Shown: positions 35,980-44,296 of the stretch, in pieces | Layout of the letters: each line of letters starts with the position of its first letter | How positions within the stretch are numbered: the first letter of the stretch is position 1 | DNA from: Lacrimispora saccharolytica | GTDB lineage: Bacteria > Bacillota > Clostridia > Lachnospirales > Lachnospiraceae | Reading direction: 5' to 3' | Assembly (NCBI GenBank): GCA_021531795.1 | Contig: JADYUL010000009.1 | Span: forward strand, 1-64,000 | DNA length: 64,000 bases | Notes under the pieces: generated by a model | The model's database searches: none | What the model was told of the DNA's origin: nothing | What the model saw: the letters and a program-made list of their open reading frames with translations, nothing else | Made by a program: the position numbers and the translations under genes

Positions 35980-37013
35980 TGAAGCGGGGTTCCTTTCTTA
36001 AGGTCACTCTTGGCATGGCGACCCAGCACCTCTTCGTAATGCTTCGTGTGCATACCAATACCGGGTCTTATTGAACGAATATTGTCAGGTGTCAGCACCT
36101 CTCCTGCCTTGATATCCTTTACGACAAAGAGAGAACGCGAGCCGTTATGTTCTAGCTTCTGAGTATCTGTGAGGACGTATTCCTCAGTACCGAGCGCTTT
36201 TTCCAAGGTACGGATATCACGGACCATTGCGGCGAATTCCTCCGGCTCCATGCTGAACGCTCCGTCCGGACCGCCATCCGCGCGTCTCAGTGTCAGATGC
36301 TTCTCAACCATCTTAGCGCCCAGTGCAACCGCGCCGGCAGAGACAATCGAGCCCATGGTGTGGTCGGATATGCCGGTGATGCAGTCGTAGGTCGCGGCAA
36401 GCGTCGGGATGATGCGCAGATTCACGTCCTCGTAAGGGGTCGGGTAGGTCGACACGCACTTAAGCAGAATGATGTCCTCGTTGCCCTGCGCCCGGCAGGT
36501 GTCGAGGGCGAGCGCGATGTCCTCCGGATAGGCAATTCCGGTCGCGAAGATCATCGGCTTGTGAAGAGATGCAATCTTGCGGATCATGGGGATGTCGTTG
36601 ATTTCGTAGGACGCGATCTTGTATGCCGGCATGTCAAGCTCACTTAAGAAATCGACGCTCGTCAGGTCAAAAGGTGACGAGAAGCACTCAAGCTTCAGCT
36701 TTTTCGCTTCCTCGATGAGCCTCGGCTGCCATTCCCAGGGGGTGTAGGCCTCGCTGTAGAGCTTGTAGAGCGTCGTTCCGTCCCAAATCGTGCCCTCCTT
36801 GATCCGGAAGCAGTCGTCGTCACAGTCGATGGTGATGGTGTCCGCCGTGTAGGTCTGCAGCTTCACCGCATCCGCGCCCGCCTCAGCCGCCGCATGGATA
36901 ATCTCGACCGCCCTGTTGTAATCCTGGTTGTGATTGGCCGAAACCTCCGCCACGATGAAGGTCGGGGCACCTTCGCCCACTATTCTGTTGCCTATTCTGA
37001 TACTTTTATTCAT
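35961..37013 (-). CDS. pseI: Pseudaminic acid synthase
   Basis: A 350-residue NeuB-family synthase that condenses phosphoenolpyruvate with 2,4-diacetamido-2,4,6-trideoxy-altrose. The TIM-barrel domain has EVSANHNQDYNRA, DAVKLQTYTAD and CFSSPFDLTSVDFL; the RRADGGPDGAFSMEPEEF segment is the PseI-type variant rather than that of NeuB or LegI. A C-terminal SAF/antifreeze-like domain (about 290-350) follows. GGAG is seven bases before the ATG, supplied by a duplicated copy of the end of the upstream gene. It is GC-rich: a sampled 60-base line at 36.8 kb has over 40 G/C. Confidence 0.92.
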   Translation of the reverse strand: MNKSIRIGNRIVGEGAPTFIVAEVSANHNQDYNRAVEIIHAAAEAGADAVKLQTYTADTITIDCDDDCFRIKEGTIWDGTTLYKLYSEAYTPWEWQPRLIEEAKKLKLECFSSPFDLTSVDFLSELDMPAYKIASYEINDIPMIRKIASLHKPMIFATGIAYPEDIALALDTCRAQGNEDIILLKCVSTYPTPYEDVNLRIIPTLAATYDCITGISDHTMGSIVSAGAVALGAKMVEKHLTLRRADGGPDGAFSMEPEEFAAMVRDIRTLEKALGTEEYVLTDTQKLEHNGSRSLFVVKDIKAGEVLTPDNIRSIRPGIGMHTKHYEEVLGRHAKSDLKKGTPLQWDLID

Positions 37014-37016
37014 GTG

Positions 37017-37053
37017 TTTACTCCCAATGATTCGTATTTACTCCCAATGATTC
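37017..37053. repeat. 17-base direct repeat supplying the pseI ribosome site
   Basis: TTTACTCCCAATGATTC occurs at 37017-37033 and 37037-37053. The second copy encodes the last residues and stop of the decarboxylase-like gene; the first provides GGGAG in front of pseI. It appears to be a local tandem duplication. Confidence 0.85.
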
Positions 37054-38348
37054 TTCATGAGGAACTCATCGTTGGTCCACTCGTCGCGTGCCACAAAGGT
37101 TTCGCCTGTTATTTTTTCAATGATAACCTTAGGGAAGTAGTGGATAAAGAGTGGGCTTAGCGCTATCGTATAGCCGCCCGCCAGGTCATATACTACTCTG
37201 TCTCCGGGCTTTAGTTCAGCGCCGTCCCTAATCTCGAAGAGTCTGTCATATTCCATGCAGGTACTTCCGCAGATCCACTGGGAAGGCAAGGGCTGTCGGG
37301 GGCCGTCGGGGGCTGGTAAGTCGGTTCGGCCCGCACTCGTCGGGGACTCGGATTGATTATTTACTCCCGCGGCAGCCTTGGAGCCAGATAGATTATGGAC
37401 TCTTGTAGCCGTCGGGGACTCCATATATTCAATATGATGCGGGTAGGTATGTCGGGTTACCTGGGGATTCAGAAGCACTCTGCTTCCTGTGGTAACTACA
37501 TATCGATGACCTCTTATATCCTTTGTATCGATAACTTCTGTTATTAATGAGGATGCCCTTGATACCAGCGATACTCCGGGCTCTGCGATTAATGTTACCT
37601 TATCCTTTGAGAAGCACTCACTCAGTACCCGGGCGATTACTCCAAAGTAATCCCTGTAGTTGGGCATGTCGTCGCGACCGCCAAAGTAGCCGCCACCCAT
37701 GTCGATGTATTCTATGTCTAGGTTGTACTCCCTTGCGACATTGACCGCCAGCTTAGCCAGCGCGCCATACACTTCAACCGACCTTGACTTGGTAGAAGAA
37801 TGAAGATGAAGACCGGACAGTTTCACATTAGGCATGGACTTGATTCGCTCAACCACCTGAGCCACCGTGCCATTCTCCAGACAGTAGCCGAACCTGCCTC
37901 CGTCCTCCTCAAGGAGTTCCTCATTGGGGCTTAGGCTTGCAATGTCTGCATTAATCCGGATGCCAACTTTTATTGCCATAGAAGAAGCAGACATCTCCTC
38001 CAGCCAGTCAAGCTCGTAGTTAGAGTCCAGATTGACGATCCCGCCATCCTTGATCACCTGCTTAAAAACTGCTCTGTCCTTAATCGGACCATTATATATA
38101 ATCTTATCTGCATCGTAACCCAGCCTTCGCGCGAGGTCGTATTCGCTGTCAGAGACAACCTCAGCATAGAAGCCCTCTTTTCTTAGGTGGTTCAGCAGCC
38201 AGGGCAGGGAGTTGGTCTTGACCGAATAGCCCATAATCGAGTTGTCACCCCAGTTGTCCCTAAGTGCACCGCGCAGAAGCTCGATGTCCTTATTCAGTTC
38301 GCCTTCCTTAATTAAGTAGTAGAGACTGTGCTCTCTGTCAGTCCTCAT
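37038..38348 (-). CDS. PLP-dependent decarboxylase/racemase-like protein with insertion
   Basis: A 436-residue fold-type III PLP enzyme related to diaminopimelate/ornithine decarboxylases. The PLP lysine is K44 in MGYSVKTNS, the glycine loop is YIDMGGGYFGG, EPGVSLVS follows, and CGSTCMEYDRLF holds the catalytic Cys region. A stretch of 48 residues (about 310-357), rich in Ser/Pro/Ala and encoded by GTCGGGG-rich repeats, is inserted just before that Cys motif. Its place between pseI and pseF suggests that it supplies or alters an amino acid for nonulosonate decoration, perhaps with the ATP-grasp enzyme encoded upstream. Reaction unknown. AGGAG lies eight bases before the ATG; it overlaps pseF. 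Confidence 0.75.
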   Translation of the reverse strand: MRTDREHSLYYLIKEGELNKDIELLRGALRDNWGDNSIMGYSVKTNSLPWLLNHLRKEGFYAEVVSDSEYDLARRLGYDADKIIYNGPIKDRAVFKQVIKDGGIVNLDSNYELDWLEEMSASSMAIKVGIRINADIASLSPNEELLEEDGGRFGYCLENGTVAQVVERIKSMPNVKLSGLHLHSSTKSRSVEVYGALAKLAVNVAREYNLDIEYIDMGGGYFGGRDDMPNYRDYFGVIARVLSECFSKDKVTLIAEPGVSLVSRASSLITEVIDTKDIRGHRYVVTTGSRVLLNPQVTRHTYPHHIEYMESPTATRVHNLSGSKAAAGVNNQSESPTSAGRTDLPAPDGPRQPLPSQWICGSTCMEYDRLFEIRDGAELKPGDRVVYDLAGGYTIALSPLFIHYFPKVIIEKITGETFVARDEWTNDEFLMKNHWE

Positions 38349-39030
38349 TATGAAGTCTCCTATACTTGATTTCCGCTATCTCCCAGTCCTCTATGGTGTC
38401 GATATCCTGCACCTCAAGCGGTGACAAAATAAGCGGCGACAGCTTCTTAACGTCAGTAGTTCCTTCTTTAAGAAATGCCTCTGTTCTGCAGGCGTAGAAC
38501 TGTCCCGCGTCATGATATATCTTCTGAAGATCCTGACTCCTTACCAAAGCATACTCAGGATACTGTCTTTCCAAACAGTTGTTATTATTTATTATCATGC
38601 CTCGCTGCGGCGGATAGCCAAACTCCACCACCGGGTTCACCGAATCAGTCTCATCAAGCATCTCCATTGCCTGCCTCAATCTTTCAGCTGTCACAAAAGG
38701 CGCAGTCGGATAGATACAACAGAAGCAATCGAACCTCTCTCCACGCTCCTCATAGGCCTTCAATACCTCCATGATGACATCATCGGTGCTGGCATAATCT
38801 CCCGCATTGGCATCAGAGCGCATAAACGGCACCCCGGCACCGTATTCCATGGCGATCCGTGCAATCTCCTCATCATCCGTCGACACCATCACCTCATCGA
38901 AGGCACCTGACTTAAGCGCCGCCTCAATCGAATAGGCAATGATCGGCTTGCCGACAAAGCTCTTAATATTCTTATGTGGAATGCGCTTGCTTCCGCCCCG
39001 CGCTGTAATTATTGCCAGATTCCTACTCAT
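38338..39030 (-). CDS. pseF: CMP-pseudaminic acid cytidylyltransferase
   Basis: A 230-residue CMP-nonulosonate synthetase activating the sugar acid with CTP. It has the IITARGGSKRIPHKNI nucleotide loop, VSTDDEEIA, FGYPPQRG and VQDIDTIEDW, the last two resembling PseF rather than NeuA. GAGGA lies six to seven bases before the ATG. The end overlaps the decarboxylase-like gene by 11 bases. Its product would be the donor for the GT52-like transferase encoded 70 bases upstream. Confidence 0.9.
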   Translation of the reverse strand: MSRNLAIITARGGSKRIPHKNIKSFVGKPIIAYSIEAALKSGAFDEVMVSTDDEEIARIAMEYGAGVPFMRSDANAGDYASTDDVIMEVLKAYEERGERFDCFCCIYPTAPFVTAERLRQAMEMLDETDSVNPVVEFGYPPQRGMIINNNNCLERQYPEYALVRSQDLQKIYHDAGQFYACRTEAFLKEGTTDVKKLSPLILSPLEVQDIDTIEDWEIAEIKYRRLHNED

Positions 39031-39100
39031 AATTTATCCTCATCTGATGCCGGTCGTGCCTCTGCGCCGCCGGTCATAATGCTTTGATGCCTTCATTCGG

Positions 39101-40168
39101 TCATATCTGCTCATTCTGCCTGTGAATCTCCGGCGCCTCATAGCGGTCCATGAAGTCCTCGCCGAGGAAGATCTTCTCCTTGGCAAACTTAATTGCATCC
39201 GGAACCGTGAACACCGACACCACCCTGTCAAAGCTAACCCCATCAAGATAATTCATAATCTCCATAGGGAACTTGGAGTCAAGAACGACTGCTTGCGGGA
39301 AAAGCGCTCCGTACTGAAGTACATCCCTTGGGTGGGGCTTCATAATAACAACCGCTTTCTTATTATCTATCTCTCCGTATTCACTTATAATATCTCTGAA
39401 TATCCGCTCTCTTGTCTCAAGATCGCACAAAGGCTCTGTAAGCACCAGAAGGGTTGGAACATCACTTTGTATTCTATTTAGGATTGCATCCTTATTCTCA
39501 ATAAAGATGTCTGTCAGGATCTCCTTATCTTCGCCGGAGAGCTTCTCTGTAAGTCCGGCCCTTGGAACCTCGATATATTTCTTGCATGGATAATCAAGCA
39601 CAGATATATTATTTACTTCCATATCTATGCAGTACTTGGAATAGCCATTCTGAATAAAGATAAGTCCAAGCCCTGCAAGACATGCCTTGAGTTTGAAATT
39701 ACCCCTGTTATCAAATCTGGCTGTGTCATAATATCTTATACAGTCCAGACCATCCTCTATCGCATGGTAGTATATCTTATGTGTACTGAGATAATATCCT
39801 ATCGGGTCAGAATCACAGAAGACATATATATCATCATATTCCCTTAGGTTCACAGGAACAAAAGGAGCCTCAAGCTTACCGAATCTTCTGGTGAACCTGA
39901 TTCGCTGAAGCATATTTAAGACCATGTTACCCTTATCGGTATGCAGCTTCTTAAGCTCCGGGAAGTAGCTCTCCTCCTTCTCATCATACATTACGACCTT
40001 TTCAAACAGCCCCGAACGAGTGGCCCTCTCGTCAAGTGAACCAAAGTCATTGGACATTCTGCTTAGCATAAGGGTAGCCTCACCTCTGTGCTCTTCACCC
40101 AGGTTCAGTTCCTTCAGACAGGCTATATATGCATGATAAAAGGTGTGACAAATATATATTCTGCGCAT
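39101..40168 (-). CDS. Sialyltransferase-like (GT52-type) nonulosonate transferase
   Basis: A 355-residue protein with the hallmarks of bacterial sialyltransferases: YICHTFYHAYIA at the N-terminus, the (D/E)(D/E)G motif as EDG (138-140), which supplies the catalytic base, and the HP motif as MKPHPRD (277-280), which binds CMP. It most resembles lipooligosaccharide sialyltransferases of GT52. With pseF beside it the donor is probably CMP-pseudaminic acid rather than CMP-sialic acid (inference). A terminator-like hairpin lies between it and the ATP-grasp gene upstream, so it may have its own weak promoter. Only a poor ribosome site is visible. Confidence 0.75.
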   Translation of the reverse strand: MRRIYICHTFYHAYIACLKELNLGEEHRGEATLMLSRMSNDFGSLDERATRSGLFEKVVMYDEKEESYFPELKKLHTDKGNMVLNMLQRIRFTRRFGKLEAPFVPVNLREYDDIYVFCDSDPIGYYLSTHKIYYHAIEDGLDCIRYYDTARFDNRGNFKLKACLAGLGLIFIQNGYSKYCIDMEVNNISVLDYPCKKYIEVPRAGLTEKLSGEDKEILTDIFIENKDAILNRIQSDVPTLLVLTEPLCDLETRERIFRDIISEYGEIDNKKAVVIMKPHPRDVLQYGALFPQAVVLDSKFPMEIMNYLDGVSFDRVVSVFTVPDAIKFAKEKIFLGEDFMDRYEAPEIHRQNEQI

Positions 40169-40260
40169 TTCTCTTTCTTACCATTCCGGTTACAATCAAT
40201 TGGAAACAACTTATTTATGCAAAGCATGTCGAGGGCGTTTTTCCCATATAAAGCCCATAC

Positions 40261-40289
40261 AAAAACGGTCTGTCCTAGAAGAACAGACC
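40261..40289 (-). terminator. Terminator overlapping the ATP-grasp stop codon
   Basis: On the minus strand GGTCTGT and ACAGACC (40289-40283 with 40273-40267) form a stem around the TAG stop and are followed by GTTTTTG. This looks like a rho-independent terminator or attenuator between the ATP-grasp gene and the sialyltransferase-like gene. Confidence 0.65.
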
Positions 40290-41558
40290 TCGTATACTCC
40301 TGGCGCAATCTTCTAATTGTTGTTCGTTGTCGCCTTCCAATATGTAGTAGCCTCTATCCATAATCGAGTGACCGTCCGTGACCGTGTGAAGTGTGTCGCC
40401 GAAACGAAGTCTGCACTTCCAGTCGATGAGCTTAATCTGGCTCTTGGTCCACATAGCATGACCGCCGCACTTCCACAGAAGTACGCCGAGCTTCGCATGA
40501 GACGGCACCTTGACAACCACGCCGGTGTAGTCAAAGTAGTGAATCATCATGGTTCTGACGTCCTTCGGCACGAAGCTGAAGGGCCGGCCAAGCCTGCGCT
40601 TGACGTATTCGGCAGCCATATCGACGTCGGTACACAGTGGCGTGAAAAGGTTGTGTAGGTTGTGACCCGACGGGCGCGGCGACATCTCAATCATGAAGGG
40701 ACCGTCCTTCGTCATCAGCACATCCGCATGGAGCAGGCACTCATCAAGTCCCACACATGCTACAACCCTGCGCACGTAATCCTCGATACAGGCATACACC
40801 TTTTCGCTACGCTGAACCGAGTGATAGGCAACCGCCTGTCTGTTGGGCATGGGCGTGTTCTTCTTATGTCTAAGCAGCACAATAGTGGTTCGACCGTCGA
40901 TCACAGACGCGTCCACACCGTACTCCTCGCCCTCCAGACACTCCTCGACCACGTAGCTAATACCCGCAACCTCCCTAAGGGCATAGAGAAGGTCCTGATT
41001 CGTGCTGACTATATGTATTCCCCTGCTGCCTGAACCATACCTTGGTTTCAAAATCGCGGGGTACTGAAGTGACATCTCGCCGGATATTATCGACTTGGCA
41101 AGCGCCTCGTTCCTAGCCTTGCTCTCTTCGATATCTTTATTGGAGACTGCTCCCTCTGCGCCGGTTCTGTCTGAGTCGAATCTCTCTGCATCAGTCGCAT
41201 AACAGTTGATATTCCTTAGGCCGGCGCTATTCAATGTCTCATGAAACAGGTATTTATCAGTACAGACCTGCGCCATTCTCTTAGTGATTCCCGGAAGATG
41301 AAGCGCGTCATTCACCGCTCCCGTCGTAGTAAGATATCTTCCGATCGGCGCCGTAAGCAGAAAATCTACCTTCTCCTGACGAACTGCTTCAATTGTGGCT
41401 TCCTCATTGGTTATGTCCACAACCACAGCCTTGTCTGCCGCCTTGAGTCCCTCAGCATCGGGGTTACCGTCAAAGGCAATTACTCTTACACCCTGCTTCT
41501 TAGCTTCTTCAATTGTATGAATTGCCTCATTACTGGCACCAATAACGCCTGCTATCAT
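40275..41558 (-). CDS. ATP-grasp family ligase
   Basis: A 427-residue ATP-grasp enzyme. The pre-ATP-grasp domain (GVIGASNEAIHTIEEAKKQG, VIAFDGNPDAEGL) is followed by the ATP-binding region with AILKPRYGSGSRGIHIV, VVEECLEGEEYGVD and the metal-binding FMIEMSPRPSGHN. These enzymes join a carboxylate to an amine through an acyl phosphate. In a nonulosonate locus next to a PLP decarboxylase-like gene, a plausible role is attaching an amino acid or other acyl group to a sugar amine, but substrates cannot be read from sequence. Its start overlaps the GT2 stop (ATGA). Confidence 0.82.
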   Translation of the reverse strand: MIAGVIGASNEAIHTIEEAKKQGVRVIAFDGNPDAEGLKAADKAVVVDITNEEATIEAVRQEKVDFLLTAPIGRYLTTTGAVNDALHLPGITKRMAQVCTDKYLFHETLNSAGLRNINCYATDAERFDSDRTGAEGAVSNKDIEESKARNEALAKSIISGEMSLQYPAILKPRYGSGSRGIHIVSTNQDLLYALREVAGISYVVEECLEGEEYGVDASVIDGRTTIVLLRHKKNTPMPNRQAVAYHSVQRSEKVYACIEDYVRRVVACVGLDECLLHADVLMTKDGPFMIEMSPRPSGHNLHNLFTPLCTDVDMAAEYVKRRLGRPFSFVPKDVRTMMIHYFDYTGVVVKVPSHAKLGVLLWKCGGHAMWTKSQIKLIDWKCRLRFGDTLHTVTDGHSIMDRGYYILEGDNEQQLEDCARSIRGLFF

Positions 41559-42265
41559 AATTCTTTTCTTAGTTTGTAGAAGTCTTTAACCGCTCTTATT
41601 CCAACCTTGAATATCTTCTTCACGTTGATGGTATTCACTCCTGCCACCCTCGGCTTGAAGGAGATATCAATGTATTTCACCGGCTCCCTGTAATAAGCCA
41701 TATATGTATTGATCATCACATTCGGAAGAAAGAAGTCCGCCGGCAGCTTGTCAATATACTTGCTAAGCGCCTCTGCCTTCATAAGCCTGTACGGGGCATT
41801 GGCATCTTTAAGTCTTACATGAAAAATTGCTCTGATTACAGTTCTTAGCACTCCGGCCGTAAATACCCTAAACGCTCCATCCTGCCTGTCTGCTCTGTTG
41901 CCAAAAAGCGCGGAGTACTCACCTCTCTGCTCCCAGAATTCCTCAAACTGTCCCGGATCTGTCTGTCCGTCACTGTCTGTCTGAAAGATATAATCAGCAC
42001 CTGCTTCTATCGCATGTCGGTATCCGAACAACACGGTTTCACCGTGTCCGCCATTTTGCTTATCTATTACTTCAAGTAAGGGTCTGCTTGCCATGGATTG
42101 GCGGGCAATCTCACCTGTCTTATCTTTGCTGCCGTCATTAATGATAGTCAATCGCGATTTTCCCATAGAAGCATGCTTGGAAACGATGGGATACCATTCT
42201 TCGATAACACGCGATATATTTTCTTCCTCGTTATATGCGGGAATAACAATATACAGACAATCCAC
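41555..42265 (-). CDS. Family 2 glycosyltransferase, dolichyl-phosphate mannosyltransferase-like
   Basis: A 236-residue soluble GT2 without C-terminal helices. It has YIVIPAYNEEENI, INDGSKDKTGE, KQNGGHGETVLFGY and a QTDSDGQTDP metal motif, like DPM1-type enzymes. It probably loads a sugar on polyprenyl phosphate or on the lipid-linked unit. The start is GTG, supported by a strong GGAGG five bases upstream that overlaps the end of pseB. It sits between pseB and the ATP-grasp gene. Confidence 0.87.
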   Translation of the reverse strand: MDCLYIVIPAYNEEENISRVIEEWYPIVSKHASMGKSRLTIINDGSKDKTGEIARQSMASRPLLEVIDKQNGGHGETVLFGYRHAIEAGADYIFQTDSDGQTDPGQFEEFWEQRGEYSALFGNRADRQDGAFRVFTAGVLRTVIRAIFHVRLKDANAPYRLMKAEALSKYIDKLPADFFLPNVMINTYMAYYREPVKYIDISFKPRVAGVNTINVKKIFKVGIRAVKDFYKLRKEL

Positions 42266-43279
42266 TTATGCCTCCAAGTCAACGTCCTTAAGAAGTTCCT
42301 GAATCTCAGGGATGGTGAGCCACCAGGTGTTGTTGCCGGAGCTGTATGAGAAGCCCTCTTCGACCTTCTTGCCGCCCGGAATAATCTGCTGCTTATCGTT
42401 CCATACCATCTGCGGATAGACAATGAAGTGTTTCTCATACTCGTAGGTGGTGAGGGAATCCTCGACCGTAACCATGATTTCGTGGAGTTTCTCGCCCTCG
42501 CGGATGCCTACCTCGGGCATCTCGCAGCCCGGAAGCATGGCCTGAGCCAGGTCGGTAATCTTGAATGACGGAATCTTGCTGATGAAGGTCTCGCCGCCGT
42601 TAGCCTCAGCAAGAGCCTTGATTACAAGTTCAACGCCCTGGGTTAAGCTAATCCAGAATCTGGTCATTCTATAGTCTGTTATGGGCAATTCCCTGCCACC
42701 TTTGTCGATGATGTTCTTGAAGAAAGGAATTACACTGCCTCGGCTGCCGGCCACATTGCCGTATCTGACTACCGAGAAGTTGATGTCGCAGGTACCTGAG
42801 TAAGCGTTGGCTGCAACGAAGAGCTTGTCTGACACGAGCTTGGTACCGCCGTAAAGGTTGACCGGATTAACAGCCTTGTCAGTCGAAAGTGCAACCACCT
42901 TCTTGACGCTGCCTGAATCAAGGCAGGCATCGATGACATTCATTGCTCCGTGAATGTTGGTCTTGATTGCCTCATTTGGATTGTACTCACATGCCGGAAC
43001 CTGCTTAAGCGCTGCCGCATGAATCACATAATCAACTCCGTTGAGTGCGCGGGCAAGCCTCTCCTTGTCCCTGACATCTCCGATGAAGAATCTCAGCTTG
43101 TCAGCATATTCCTTCATGTCATTCTGCATTATGAACTGCTTGAACTCATCCCTTGAATATATAATGATCTTCTTAGGGTTGTAATTCTTCAGCACATACT
43201 TTGTGAAGCACTTGCCGAATGAACCCGTACCCCCTGTAATCAGAATTGTCTTGTTGTCGAGTAAGTTGTTGTACTGCAT
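42266..43279 (-). CDS. pseB: UDP-N-acetylglucosamine 4,6-dehydratase (inverting)
   Basis: A 337-residue short-chain dehydrogenase that makes the first intermediate of pseudaminic acid from UDP-GlcNAc. It has the NAD(P) loop GGTGSFG (16-22), YSRDEFKQF, HAAALKQVPACEYNP, STDKAVNPVNLYGGTK (YxxxK active site) and RYGNVAGSRGSVIPFF, all characteristic of PseB/FlaA1. The ATG at 43279 has AGGAGA 12-13 bases upstream; a TTG at 43312 is less likely. It heads the pse run, with a TATAAT box 50 bases upstream and repeat array B behind that. Confidence 0.93.
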   Translation of the reverse strand: MQYNNLLDNKTILITGGTGSFGKCFTKYVLKNYNPKKIIIYSRDEFKQFIMQNDMKEYADKLRFFIGDVRDKERLARALNGVDYVIHAAALKQVPACEYNPNEAIKTNIHGAMNVIDACLDSGSVKKVVALSTDKAVNPVNLYGGTKLVSDKLFVAANAYSGTCDINFSVVRYGNVAGSRGSVIPFFKNIIDKGGRELPITDYRMTRFWISLTQGVELVIKALAEANGGETFISKIPSFKITDLAQAMLPGCEMPEVGIREGEKLHEIMVTVEDSLTTYEYEKHFIVYPQMVWNDKQQIIPGGKKVEEGFSYSSGNNTWWLTIPEIQELLKDVDLEA

Positions 43280-43329
43280 GTTGTCTTTATATCTCCTATG
43301 TTTATTATCCAAACTTTCACAGCATTTCT

Positions 43330-43335
43330 ATTATA
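43330..43335 (-). promoter_or_regulatory. Candidate -10 box of the pse operon
   Basis: A perfect TATAAT on the minus strand about 50 bases before the pseB ATG. The -35 region (TTCCAC, 17 bases up) is weak. It lies 50 bases inside the edge of array B, so rearrangement of the array could bring different sequences upstream of this promoter. Confidence 0.5.
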
Positions 43336-43383
43336 ACACATTGTTTTTACTTGTGGAATAAGGGGGTTGGCGGAGGGGTGAGG

Positions 43384-44102
43384 GATTGCTTGGGTTTTTT
43401 GGGGGGAGTTTCGATGTATTTCACTATGATTTGCGCGGAGATTCGCTTGAAGCTTTAAGTATGTGGCAACGCGGGTTGCTTATTTTGATAGATTTCGAGG
43501 GATGGATACATCGGAATTGCTTGGTTTTGGGGAATTCCGATGTATTCTTTTTGGGGATACATCGGAATCTGAGATTTTTGTTGAATCCCGATGTATCTGG
43601 AATGTATGGTTTTATGCACATACATCGGAAATGCCTGGGTTAGGGCCTTTCCGATGTATTGTTACTCTGGTTTCAGTAGGCGATACATCGGGATTGAGAT
43701 TTCAATGCCCATCCCGATGTACGTGGGACCAAATCTATCTACAATATACATCGGGACGGGCCAATATAGGCTATTTCCGATGTATCGCCAAATATCGCCA
43801 TTCAAAAATACATCGGAGTTCCGGGTTTTTATCCAATCCCGATGTATCTCAATTAATTTCCCGCGATTATACTCACATCCCCTCGAAGTCTATCCCCGCG
43901 CGAATCAACCTCACTTTAATTTCCCGCGATGCTGCCTATACTCCCTCGTAGGATACTCCCGCGCAATCGGGGATCACTATGATTTGCGCGGAGATTCGCC
44001 TGGAGCTTTAAGTATGTAGCAACGCGGGTTGCTTAAATTGATAGATTTCGAGGGATAGATACATCGGGATTGCTATTATTTGTATGATTCCGATGTATTT
44101 CT
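43384..44102. repeat. Palindrome array B, right of pseB
   Basis: About 720 bases without a gene. Plus-strand order: a degenerate R1, R3 (43421-43503), six R1 palindromes (starting about 43505, 43556, 43620, 43682, 43746, 43808), two R2 units (43857 and 43920, period 63), a second R3 (43973-44057) and a last R1 (44058-44102). R1 arms are ATACATCGGRA and TYCCGATGTAT. The order matches array C read on the opposite strand, so B and C are inverted repeats of each other. Confidence 0.92.
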
Positions 44103-44296
44103 TTCTTTTTCAGGTATGAATTCTCTTTTTTTTGTTGAATTTGTAAACCCATAAGCGTAGTATACATATATATCCATATAAAATTCAAATGTGGATGGCA
44201 AAGATATCTTCTAATGATATCTGCTATTGCCCTATTTCAATTATTTCCCATTTTGTTGCATTATGTTTTGAAATCAAAAAGTAGGAGGTATTTTTA
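44103..44296. promoter_or_regulatory. Leader of the plus-strand cassette
   Basis: About 190 AT-rich bases between array B and the nuclease-like gene. TATACAT and TATAAA runs near 44160-44180 are possible -10 boxes with no good -35. A GATATC/GATATC hairpin lies at about 44203-44221. A strong AGGAGG (44284-44289) serves the TTG start at 44297. Confidence 0.4.

Noticed and set aside
43463-44019. Open frames of 140-160 codons through array B, reading as repeated DTSG/FRCI-like peptides
   Set aside because: They are produced by the palindromic repeats, which lack stops in several frames on both strands. No ribosome sites precede them, and the same pattern appears in arrays A and C.
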